Assembly (NCBI RefSeq): GCF_046630445.1
Contig: NC_092333.1
Span: 706,891,001-706,955,000, forward strand
Reading direction: 5' to 3'
Source of the DNA: Rutidosis leptorrhynchoides
Lineage: Eukaryota > Streptophyta > Magnoliopsida > Asterales > Asteraceae
DNA: 64,000 nucleotides
Shown here: piece after piece, positions 25,182-36,635 of the stretch
Numbering within the stretch: position 1 is the first letter of the stretch
How the letters are laid out: each line of letters opens with the position of its first letter
Program-made: the position numbers and the translations under genes
Notes under the pieces: model-generated
Databases searched by the model: none
What the model was told of the DNA's origin: nothing
What the model saw: the letters and a program-made list of their open reading frames with translations, nothing else

Positions 25182-25272
25182 AATATTTCTTTTATTTTAA
25201 TTTCACAATTCGCAGACAAATACAGAATACAGCCTTCTTTTTGGCGATAACATCACCGGCGTTAAATAAAAA

Positions 25273-28200
25273 ATGGACGTGCTGTTCAATTCAATCGACG
25301 TTCGTGATTTGCTCTCATCACACGATCTCGACGACTCATCACCACTATCTGCCCCCGATCTCCGTCTCCTAATCGACCGTCTTCAAGTCCGTTCACTCGA
25401 CATTAAGTCGAAAGTCCAAAACTACATACACTCTCACAACCACGACTTCAATGCCTTATTTTCTCACTGTTCAGACGCCGTCGTTAACTCCGAAACACTT
25501 TCCGATCAAGTATCTGACCTAATCAGTCTCTTATCATCAGATCAGAAACCGATTGATGTCGAGATTAAGGAAACGGTTAATGAAATTAGGGCAAAACGTA
25601 TTCAATCGAAAGAGAAGAAAGACACATTACGATTAGTTAATGTAGTGCTGAAATTAAGTGAGATGTTGAGTGTTGTGGAGAGTGATTTGATCGCCGGAAA
25701 TGTTGTTGAAGCTGCGGTGGCGGTTACCGAATTGAAAGTGGCGTTACGTGTGGACGATTGTAGCGATGATCGAGAGCCAATCGTGTTTGGTTTGTTACGA
25801 AAGCATTGGAGAGATTGTTTTGAGCAGGTAGAATTTGTATTATTATAACCGAAATTTTGAAATTTTAGTGTTATTTTATGAATTCTATAGATATAGATGA
25901 TATTGTTGCGAGTAAATTGATCTGCATTTGTTGATGTTTTTGACTGTGTAGATACAAGAATTGTTAGTTAAGTTTATTGAGAATGCAGTGAGATTCGATC
26001 ACCAGTCCAATGCGGTTTTTGTAAAGAATAAGGTGGCTCTGAATGATATGAAAGGTGTTGAGCTATGTACTGTGCTGAAAGCAATGGATGTAAGTTTATA
26101 GCTTGGTTTAATTAGTCTGTCTCTTATCATTTTAGTGGATCAGTTTGTTTAATTTTGTTATATTTGTGTTTAGGTGGTTGGTATTCTAGATTATGGACTT
26201 GCTAAAGTAGCAGACTTGATGACTAGAAACGTTATAGCTCCTGCAATACGATCCGGTTCTCATAGGTTTTCTGTAGTCGAACAAAAACTAGATTCAGGAG
26301 AAATTGCTGATGTGGCATTGAGGATAACTTCACCATCGAATCCTCAGGTAATTCACCGAGTGCCACTAGTTTCCTTTACATGTGTGTGTGTTATGCTTCG
26401 CATCCTACATTGCTTTCATCGGTTTATATTCTTACACTGCAAGGATCCAAGTTGTGTTGAAAGATAAACTTATGTTAGTTTCTTCTTACTTTATGTTTGT
26501 AGGTTGAGACCATGGATGCTGAGACTATTTATTCAGGGATTAGTGTTGTCGTTCAATTTATCTTCAATTATATTTGCTTTAAAAATCCTTCGTGGATGCA
26601 ATTGTTTGGAAGATTGACATGGCCCCAGATGTCAGAATCGATTATTACCAACTTTCTCTCCAAGGTTTGTTTCTTTCTACGTCTTTACGTAATGAGCTTT
26701 TAGACATATCATGTTACAATATCTGCATGGAGCGTATTTAAAATAATCATATGTACAAGTATATGCATATCATGTATAGTCTCACCTTCAATGTTTTTGA
26801 TGCCAGATTGTTCCTAACGATGCTTCCAAACTTGCTGAATTTCAAACGACTCGACAACTCACGTCTGAATTTGAAACATCACTAAAAGAAATTATGTTCA
26901 TCTCTTCTGGCAAAGATGAAAGGTTGAGTAATTTTGCAGACAACGTTGAAGTTCATTTTGCAGCGAGGAAGAAGGTTGAGATACTTGCAACAGCCAGGGA
27001 TCTTCTTCTACATTCAGATTTTAAACTTCCTAAGGTGAGGTTACTTCAATTATTTGTACATTATCAATGTCAATCCTTCATTTTTGTCTTTATATTTGTT
27101 CTTTTTGCTTAAACAAAATCTTGAGAACCATGCACACACAATGGATATCCATGTTAACTGCTGGCCCTGCCCAAAAGCTTGAGCATTCATGAGATATGAC
27201 AGATATTTAACACTTGTTTCGTTCATTATTGTTGTATAAAAGTTGACTAAATGACAGTTTTTTCACAGGATTATTCAGGGAAAAGTTCAAAAGGTAATAA
27301 TGGTAGTAGTGTGGACTTGCTTTTTTCATCTGAGAAGTGTGTCATATCTGAAGCAGCTTCTCAGCTAATGGAAGTTGTGCATCAAACACTCAAGGTGGGT
27401 AATATTATACAAATTTCTGAAAGATGCTAATTAATGTTTAAGCACCTTGTTGATATAATTATGCCTGGCAAAACAAACCCAAAACCTAAAAAAATAGGTC
27501 CATTGGGTCAAAACTTTAGGGTCCAGGTGGGTCTGAATATATAAAGAATAAGAAATCTAATGGGTCCAGAAGTGAACTATTTATATCACAAGAAAAAAGT
27601 GATGGGTCCAATGTTTTGGTCTGTTTGGGTCCATAAGTCCATAACACAAAATCACAGATCTTTTACTCCGTATTAAAAATCATCTCTATCGCTTTTCACT
27701 AGTCGCTACTCTAGGGTTTATGTTCAATATGTATAAACTTTAAATTTGTTAGTATTGTTCGCTGATCTTGAAATCAATAATTCAATAATAAAATTAATAT
27801 AACAAAGACAATGGGATGGATCAAAGAGTTACAGGTCACATCAAAAACCACCTGCAGATATGCACACCACTCTCGAACATTGGAGTACAACACTCAACAT
27901 AACTGACTTTTTGGTTGATCATGGAAAAACATAACTGACCCTTTGAGAGTCAAATTGAGACAGATTCGACCAAATATGCATGTAAACGCTGGAATACATA
28001 ACCAAATATGAAACTAACTATGGTCTATGGGTGACAAGTGCTGAACATGTAAATTGAGCTATAACTTCGTGACATTTTCGAATTTAGAAAATGATTCTTG
28101 ACTATCAAAATCAAAGCATTCGTCTGTTAAAAAACAGCACCATGTTGGATTCTGCATAGGTATGCCTTTTATTTTGTTTTGAATATTTCCGTTTTAGTTA

Positions 28201-30776
28201 AAAGAAGCCAAATTTGGAATGAAAAAACTTAGATGAGTTTTTTACGATATATGGATGTACATAACCACAATGTGACATCATATATTGCTGACCCTCTTCT
28301 AATATCTGAAACCAATATTTGCATTCATTTACTGTATATTTGCAGCCTCTATTATTTGTAGTTAAATATTTTTGTTTAAATAAATATTTATGTATCTATT
28401 ATATGTAGTTAAATATAATTTTTTTTTTTAAATTGGGTCTCGACCCAACTCAAGCCGGAAAATGGGTCTCGACCTGACCCAACCCGCTTTAGACCCGTTT
28501 GACTCGTTACATTTTTCGACCCTTTTAGACCTGACCCGTTTGGACCTAAACCCATTCTGACCCGACCCCAATTGCCAGGCATAGATATAATATATAAGTA
28601 TTTACGCTTTTCTTAAGCATATTTTTTTATAAAATGTGATTTTGCAGGACGTTTGCTTGTCATCTGCTACAGTGGCATTAGAGTTCTACCATGCTGCTAG
28701 GGATGCATTGCTTCTGTATGAAGCTGTTATTCCTGTCAAGGTTAGTGCCGAAGACAACAGTCTTTAGCATTGTATTCTTTGAAATGTGCAAATTAACCTT
28801 ATATCTAACTTGATATTAGCAAGTACATTTGTCTTATAGTCTCTCATTTTGCCATATGAAGCTAGAAAGACAGCTGGATGGTATCAACCAGGTTGCTGTT
28901 TTAATTCATAACGATTGTCTATTCCTATCTCAGGAGATTCTCGGCCTTGCATTTGAGGTATGAATACATGGTTCTCACCCATTTCGTCTTTTGGCTAAGG
29001 TTATGTATTATGGGCTTCAGTTTAGTATACAAGTTACACACTAACTTCTTGCAGTTATGGGCTGAACACCTGAATCATGAACTTTGTTAACATTTTCTTG
29101 CTTGGTTGCTTCTTGAATAAGATGAAAATTGAGAAAACTGATGTATTATCAACATATATGGCTTATTTGTTGTTTTACGGGGTAGCTGTTTGTGCTGCAC
29201 AATCAATTTAGAAGATTACTTAAGAAATTATGTTAACCTTCTTGTGCTTAGATACTTCTTGGATGTTCTCAGTCAATTACATTAAATCTTTGTTATGGAG
29301 GGCTACACATTGGGTGTTAAAGATAACTAAATAAAATAAGCTATGTAGATCTTGCATCTAGAAATATGATGTTCATCCTTTTATTAAGTGTATCACAACA
29401 TGTACTTTTTTTTGCTTGACATTGCTTGGTTGACTTTTATGATTCTTTTTCCATTTTATAATTTCAGTACCAGTCAGACTTTCCAACTTCCATGAAGAAG
29501 GCGGTGTTTGTTGATTTGGGTATAAGATACAAGTTAATGGCAGAAGAGATATTACAAAGACAAATACAGCTTGTCAAGCATAATTTGATGGAGGTAATAA
29601 TTTTTTAGTTATAATAACATCTCTCTTGTTTTAAAAGGTTTGAAGTAATGATTATTACTGTGAAAAACGTCACCAGGCCATCGATGGTGCAGATGGATTT
29701 CAGAATACCCATCAACCAAAGCGTAATGAATCTGCTAAATTCAGTATCGATCAGGTAAAAATCAGCGAATCCTTCCTTGTTCAAACGCGATGTTTTAAAA
29801 TTGCTCTTCTCACATTTTAACAAAGTGTACAGGTAGCTTTTATCCTTGAGAAAGTGCACATAATATGGGAGCCATTGTTGCTACCCTTGACATACAAGAA
29901 AAGTATGTGCGCTGTGTTAGAGGCTGTATGTTCTAGAATGACCAAAGACATACTCCAGTTAGATGACATTGCAGCCGAAGAAACGTTACAGGTACATGTT
30001 GTAAAAGTTATCAAATTTATATGATTTTTGTGGGCGCAAGTTAAGTGTGTTTTTGCAAGATAGAATTTAGAAAGTTTTTGGTTAAGTATATGCTAGTAGC
30101 AGAAAAACCCATCCACAAACTTGTACTGATACATGATAGTTTTGTTCAGATTCAAAGGTTAATTCATATGCTCCTGGAAAATCTTTCGTCTTTATTGGAG
30201 TCGTTGGTTGCTATTAATCGAAATACAAAACCACAAGAGGCATCATCACACTCTATTGATGATCTCATACCGTCACTCCCTCGACTACGGATATTGGCAG
30301 GTAAGATAATAATTTGTATTGTAATCTAGACTGTCACATATTAAACAGTCTGTTTTTACCAACAACTAAGTGTATACGAAGTCATTGAAACATTCATTAA
30401 GTGTTATTGCATTGCATTTTGTTTTATAAAGCATTCTCTTAGTCAAAAATATATATATACAATTCTCAACAGATATGTTGGACATGCCTCTGAAGTCAAT
30501 TACTGCATCTTGGGAAAGTGGTGAGTTGGCCAACTGTGGTTATACTTCATCTGAGGTACTTACTATAATATCTTTATTACTACTCAAAAGTTACTTTATC
30601 AAATGCATTTGTATTTGTATCTTATAGTTGTGTTGATGGTTGGTTTTGGTATCATTGCTGTTGAGTAAACTTTGCGCGCATAAATCTTGCAGGTGAAAGA
30701 CTTTATCAGAGCAATATTTACAGATTCACCCCTACGGAAAGAATGCTTATGGAGAGTTGAAAATATTAGGTTTTAG
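25273..30776 (+). CDS. ZW10: ZW10 homologue (centromere/kinetochore ZW10-like; MIP1-type tether subunit)
   Basis: Fourteen exons by my reading, all GT-AG: 25273-25827, 25952-26089, 26174-26347, 26503-26664, 26807-27034, 27269-27394, 28648-28740, 28862-28957, 29468-29593, 29677-29754, 29833-29991, 30150-30300, 30473-30555, 30693-30776. Frames join without breaks to give 750 aa, close to the roughly 740 aa of the Arabidopsis protein. Exon 1 opens MDVLFNSIDVRDLLSS, as in Arabidopsis At2g32900. Other matching blocks are VVGILDYGLAK, EVHFAARKKVEILATARDLL, CVISEAASQLM, AIDGADGFQNTHQ, VHIIWEP-like and FTDSPLRKECLWR at the end. In plants ZW10 (MIP1) works with MAG2 and MIP2 in an ER-bound tethering complex for Golgi-to-ER vesicles; in animals it also joins the RZZ kinetochore complex. 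Only the last two junctions are out of codon phase. Intron 6 (27395-28647) is enlarged by a hAT-type MITE. No defect was seen. Confidence 0.95.
27460..28583. mobile_element. hAT-type non-autonomous element in ZW10 intron 6
   Basis: Terminal inverted repeats TATGCCTGGCAA...TTGCCAGGCATA enclose 1124 bp and are flanked by an exact 8-bp target duplication, GATATAAT (27452-27459 and 28584-28591). Subterminal GGGTC/GACCC motifs cluster at both ends, as in many plant hAT elements. No transposase frame is visible inside. Confidence 0.9.
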
Positions 30777-31716
30777 GAGAATCATACTGAGTTTTTGACG
30801 CATAGTGTCGTAGTCTGCCTGGAAAATGGCCCGAATATAACTAACAAATAAAGAAATGTAGTTAGTCTCTAATGTGAATACTACATACCCCTCCTGTTGT
30901 ATCATAATTAGACTTTTTTTTTGTTGTCATATCTAGTGTATCAATTTACCTTTTGTCGCAAGTTTATGATTCACTATATATTCGGTTGATTTAATTTTGT
31001 GCCATAAGCAGTTTTACAAGGTTCGGGTTCTTAGGCTTTCTAGGCAATGCGCGTTACAAAGACTGGTTTGGCAAATCCAGATTTGATATGGTTGTGAACT
31101 TTAGCTACTACCTGATGTAGCACTTAAATTAAGAATGAAAAGACACTGATTGAACTTTTTTCACATGCAAACTTAGAGACGTGTTAACATGTGACAAATA
31201 CTATTTTGTTCCACAATATCTTGTGTTATGATATGAACCAACCCCCTGTTATTTTATAGGCAATGTTTTTTCTGTTCCTTCGAAAATTCTGCTAAAACAC
31301 TTGAACATCTTCAAATGGCCATATGGGTGATAATCCACACACCAACGTATTTTAGCCATACACTGATACACACCAAAGTTAATTTAAAGTTGTGTTATAT
31401 AGCACTTTAACGCACATTTAGTAGCATCAATATTTACACACCTACTAGGCTTTAGCCTTTAGGCTAATGAAAAGAAAGGAAAATCAAATAGACTTCAGTT
31501 CTACTCATTTCAACTTTTGTGGGGCAAGCAAGAGTTTTAGTAAGGGACATTACTTGTAATATTATTTTTCTAAATCTAGCAAAACTTTTATTAAACCTTA
31601 ATTTCAAGGTTAAATAATAATGATAATGTTTAAGACTTCAAATAGATAGATGAACCCTATCCAAAACTCTGATCGAGCATATACAAGTACACTAATATCG
31701 TAATCATCTCAGAATT
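30777..31716. other. Convergent intergenic region between ZW10 and the 195-aa gene
   Basis: This should hold both 3' UTRs. No open frame, RNA gene or clear transposon end was recognised. Confidence 0.5.
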
Positions 31717-33178
31717 TCAAGCGGCCTTTGCCTCCGGGTGATTATGCGCCATCGGGGTCGGTCTTGCGACAGTTTCAGGTTCTTTGACCGTAGCATTAGA
31801 ATTCTTTAATCGCGTTAAAATCGGGCGCTTCAGGAACCTCAAATGCCATCTTTTTGGTTTAACTTGCCCTAACAATTTCATCTGTTCCCTTTTGAACTTG
31901 CGATTTGCATACCATCGCCCACCTCTCCAACCAAATCCGTACCTGCATATTCCAACCATGTTTTGATAATGATGGAAATTAGAGGTGGCACTTTCAACCC
32001 AACAATATGTAACTAGACAAATCAGATTTTGTAACTAGATAACGAGTCAAACAGTGAGCTAAAAAAACAAAAGATTATACAATTTAAACAGCTCAATATT
32101 AGCATAGCATGTTCAAATACACACAACGATTGTTATTTCAATAGTACAGCTTTGTACAGCACACTTCTTACATTAACAAGCTCAAAAGGATAAAATCGTC
32201 AAATACATAATGGGCAAAACGACTCAACTTGACCAGTTTGACCGGCACATAAAAACAGACGTTTTGACATGAGCCCATTTTGACCTGTTACCCGACCCAC
32301 TCGACAAACCATTTTTCAAGCCTCTACTGAACATGAGAAGGAAACCATCATTTACCAAAAGGAGGTGCATCATTCCTAATACAAAGAACAGGTGTTTAAC
32401 TGACCCTATACAGCTATACACATGTGATTTCTTAAGCTATATGTCAGAGTTAAAAGGGTTTAGTGTTTAGACAAGTTTACTTCGATTTAATCATTGAAGA
32501 ATCTGACATGATTTTAGTAGTTTAGATGTATAACTTATGTTATAAATTCGGAACATGCAAGTGTGCAACCTATAAAAAAGTATTATAGAAAAATTTACAT
32601 ACCCGACGACCAAAGAGACCCCGGCAGTAGCAATACAGGCTGCGGCATTAGAAGTTCCAGTGCCAACCAGCTTTTGAAATTCCTTACCTTCGAGATCATA
32701 ATTCTTTTTCATCTGCAAGTAGAAATGCATAAATCAGATACTTATATCTGGAACAATTTAAGTAAACATAAGACTGATTCTAATTTTGATATTTCATGGT
32801 TCAAATAATCAGACATGATGGGTTACTACAAGAAAATCGTTTAAAGGTAGATGTTTAACTGCATTGCCATCGTTAACTTCAGTTTTGATTCTGATTCTTA
32901 AAGTTGCAACAATCACTTGTAAAATTCACAACCAAACACCCCGTGAGAGATTTGTAGAGAGTTATATATATATATATATATAGACACCTGAAAAGTCGAA
33001 GTTGACTTGCTGAAGCTGTGACAAAATTGACTACTTTGAAAGGAATCGTAAAATTGTCTTTGCTAATAAATGATAAAGAATTCGACGCGGGTACGTGTTA
33101 AACTACGACTTTGGTTTCGAGAGTTTTTCAGGTACAAGACTTTGGGTAATGCTAGATGTGAGATATATATGTAGAGAG

Positions 33179-33254
<76 letters not shown>

Positions 33255-33880
33255 GCAGGATCAATGGGGAAGTAACCAATCGGGGGAAGCAAATTTTTTT
33301 TTTTTTTCGTTTTTTTTTTGAAAATTTTTTTTTCCGGCATCAAGATCACACGAAAATATGAACATTTAGAAGAGACACTTCGTGATGAATGTTATTATTT
33401 AGGCGGGAAAACGATCGACAAAAATAATATTCAAGATAATATTGTTCGTGAAGAATATGAACGTTTTTTTCCATGTTTTGTGAAGTAAAATTTAGCCCGA
33501 TTTAGAGTTTAGGGTTTATTCCATAAACCCAAAACACCAAACCCTAAACCCTAAACTCTAAACCGTTCATGTTAAAAACTCAATCTAAATCCTAAATCTA
33601 AACCCTAAATTTCTAAACCCTAATATCTAAACCCTATAAACCCTAATATCTAAACCCCAATAGCTAAAACCTCAAAATACGCTCGAAAAACACGATAATT
33701 GTTATATATTACTTCTTCGAGCGTTTTCCCGCCAAAATAAAAACATTTATCACAAAGTGTCTCTACTAAATGTTCATATTTTCATCCCATCTATAATGTT
33801 CGTGAACAAAGTTTTTTCAAAAAACGAAAAAAAAAAAAGTTTTTGCTTCCCCCGAATGGTTACTTCCCTCTTGATCCTAC

Positions 33881-33920
<40 letters not shown>

Positions 33921-34642
33921 GTAGGATCAAGAGGGAAGTAACCAATCGGTCGGGGCAAAAATTTTTTTTTTTTTTTTCGTTTTTTGAAAAAACTTTGTTC
34001 ACGAACATTATAGATGGGATGAAAATATGAACATTTAGTAGAGACACTTTGTGATAAATGTTTTTATTTTGACGGGAAAACGCTCGAAGAAGTAATATAT
34101 AACAATTATCGTGTTTTTCGAGCGTATGTTGAGGTTTTAGCTATTGGGGTTTAGATATTAGGGTTTATAGGGTTTAGAAATTTAGGGTTTAGGGTTTAGA
34201 TTTAGGATTTAGATTGAGTTTTTAACACGAACGGTTTAGGGTTTAGGGTTTGGTGTTTTGGGTTTATTCTTTTAGATTTAGGATTTAGATTGAGTTTTTT
34301 AACACGAACGGTTTAGAGTTTAGGGTTTGGTGTTTTGGGTTTATGGAATAAACCCAAAACACCAAACCCTAAACCTTAAACCCTAAACTCTAAATCGGGC
34401 TAAATTTTACATCACAAAACATGAAAAAAAAATGTTTATATTCTTCACGAACAATATTATCTTGAATGTTATTTGTGTCGATCGTTTTCCCGCCTAAATA
34501 ATAACATTCATCACGAAGTGTCTCTTCTAAATGTTCATATTTTCGTGTGATCTTGATGCCGGAAAAAAAAATTCCAAAAAAAACGAAAAAAAAAAAAATT
34601 TGCTTCCCCCTGCTTCCCCCGATTGGTTACTTCCCCATTGAT

Positions 34643-34709
<67 letters not shown>

Positions 34710-35664
34710 CAAAGCATTGTTATGTGTACCTAAAAATGTATACCTAAATCCATGCCTAGTTCATCCATCGGTTGATATGCAAAATCCAATAATTATCCCA
34801 TCATACATTCACCAATCACCTTTAAAAATCTACTAATCATGTTAATAGGCACACATAAAGACACATTTTAGGAATAAGTAACACTTCTCTGTATTAAAAT
34901 GCATAGATTTTGTAGCAAGAGATATAAAAAGAAAACTAACAGCATTCTCGATAGAATCAAGCCTTCGTTCAACTTTTGTTTCATGAAGGTGGCGTAATGT
35001 ATAACCTGCACCAATTGTCATACATCACTATTTTATTTAAGAAGTTCAATATCTTCATAAATCATCTAATTCAGAATCTTATTTATTTTAATACTCTTAT
35101 GTTTCAATATTGTTTTCAATTTACAACGATCATAACCCAGAAAACACGACGCTCAACAGCACAATCAAAAAGCAAACGATCATAAACCGCCCGAATTTTT
35201 CAATAATTTCCCAACGCCAAGACCACATAGGTTAATATAATGTAAAATACACATTTTCCACACATTTTAATTATTTAGATGACTAATTAGAAACTAATTA
35301 CATAGATAACTAATTAGAACACTTTTTAAAAAAATTAAAAAAGAGTAACGTAAAAATACCAGCCCAGGCAGTGCCAATAGATGCAACAGAAGTTAAAATT
35401 GTAAACACAATTTTATGTCTCTCAAATGTATCCTACAAAACAAAAGCATCAAACATGAAAGGGTAAATATACATGAAGACAATTAGATATACATATGAAA
35501 CCCTAATTACTGCAAAATCACATATTATATTTAGATAAAAAAAAGGGTACCTTGGTTGATAAGAAAGTATCTTCAACCGCTGACCATGAATTTGAAATCT
35601 TTTTTCTGATCTGAGGAACTGAAAAACGCCTTATAACAGAGGAACCCCTCCTTAAACCCTGCAT
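31717..35664 (-). CDS. Small predicted mitochondrial membrane protein, 195 aa, five exons
   Basis: Read on the minus strand, exons are 35664-35551, 35432-35360, 35005-34941, 32712-32603 and 31942-31717, all with GT-AG borders, and the phases join to one frame of 195 codons. The start MQGLRRGSSVIRRFSVP is Arg/Ser-rich without acidic residues, like a mitochondrial presequence. Residues about 44-66 (KIVFTILTSVASIGTAWAG) form a likely membrane helix. A short charged segment (HETKVERRLDSIENAM) follows. A second Ala/Gly/Val-rich helix (SNAAACIATAGVSLVVGYG) comes next, then a Trp/Arg-rich basic tail. I do not recognise the family; function is unknown. Support comes from five consistent splice junctions and coherent protein features. 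Intron 3 (2.2 kb) is largely an inverted MITE pair. Confidence 0.78.
33181..34707. mobile_element. Two foldback MITEs in inverted orientation forming a 1.4-kb palindrome
   Basis: Unit A is about 33251-33883 and unit B about 33917-34645. Each unit has its own inverted ends (AGGATCAATGGGGAAGTAAC and, reversed from the other end, AGGATCAAGAGGGAAGTAAC). The two units are also reverse complements of each other around a (TA)n centre near 33900. (TA)n runs also lie outside both units (33180-33250 and 34646-34707). Both units contain runs of AAACCCTA/TTTAGGG-like motifs; unit B has an extra direct duplication of about 90 bp around 34200-34340. No coding sequence. It lies within intron 3 of the 195-aa gene. 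Confidence 0.85.
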
Positions 35665-36059
35665 AATGATTAACCTAAATGAAAGGATTCAAACTATATT
35701 GGGTTTCAGTGGTTTTTAAAGTGAAATTATTATAGTGGTAAGATTTTAGGTTTTGGGTTTTGATCTCTATCCGTCTTTTGTTCTCCAGATAAAAGGTTTG
35801 CGTTGTATTTTTCAGCCATGTTATTTACTCCACAATTTTATTTCTTATTTTTAAGGAGTATTTTTGTTTTTATAAGTCAAAACAACTTTTTATGAATAAA
35901 AGAGAATGCTAGATATATTTAAGTCAACAATACCATATTTAAGCTTACAATCTTCTTTATTTAATTAATTATAAAATAAAATACAAATATTTCATTTTAA
36001 TATTGATTTTCCTTGCATATGATTTTATAATATTAATATTTATTCATTTTAATATTGAT
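35665..36059. other. Upstream region of the 195-aa gene
   Basis: AT-rich sequence that should contain its promoter and 5' UTR. A 25-bp direct repeat (TTCATTTTAATATTGATTTT and five more bases) occurs at 35991-36015 and 36043-36067. No convincing TATA box stands out from the AT background. Confidence 0.45.
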
Positions 36060-36630
36060 TTTCCTTGGATAATTTTAATATTAAAGTATGGGACACTTTG
36101 ACCAACATAGCCCAATCTGAGTATGTACCATCACCTAGGTAATATCATCTCTCGTAGTAACACTCGTTTACATTAAATGGTGAATGTAGAGCAGTGTCAT
36201 CCTTTATAGTATTGAACAACGCTGAATAATTTAAAACATTAATGTCATTTCTTGCACATGCAATATCAAAGAATGCATGTCATATCCACAAATCTTGAAA
36301 TGTGACTCCTTCAAGCATAATTTACTAGCCTTTTTATTTTATCACCCCTAGTATACTTTCCTTGTCACGCAACATGACAATTCATCCACTCCTAATGCGT
36401 ACAGTCAATACTACCAAATATAACCATTAAACCATGTTTTTTTGCATGAAAATTATAAAGGCAAGCAATATCTTCAGCAGCTGGTATTCACAAATACTCT
36501 AGCAAATAAATGAAATACGCATTTGCATCTAGACAGTCAGCGGGCGTTTTCTCACCCAATTTGTAGGTATTCGTCAAACAAATCGGGAGTAGTTCCATGT
36601 GCCATTTGATGTATGACGGATGTGTACTTT
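36060..36630 (-). pseudogene. PIF/Harbinger transposase relic, C-terminal part
   Basis: On the minus strand the translation shows phrases of the plant HARBI1/ALP1-like DDE transposase: DEYLQIG, then GSIDCTH followed by EWMNCHVA (first catalytic Asp region), YTRGDK-like, QDLWI, ARNDINVLN (second Asp) and YYLGDGTYSDWA. Several in-frame stops and frame changes interrupt it (for example after DEYLQIG and after GSIDCTH), so it is a decayed DNA transposon gene. The N-terminal part resumes at 63737 on the other side of E3. Confidence 0.85.
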
Positions 36631-36635
36631 TGTAG

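Noticed and set aside
33500-34390. Interstitial telomere repeats (AAACCCTA-like)
   Set aside because: The motifs are irregular and lie at matching places in both inverted MITE units, so they are part of the element.
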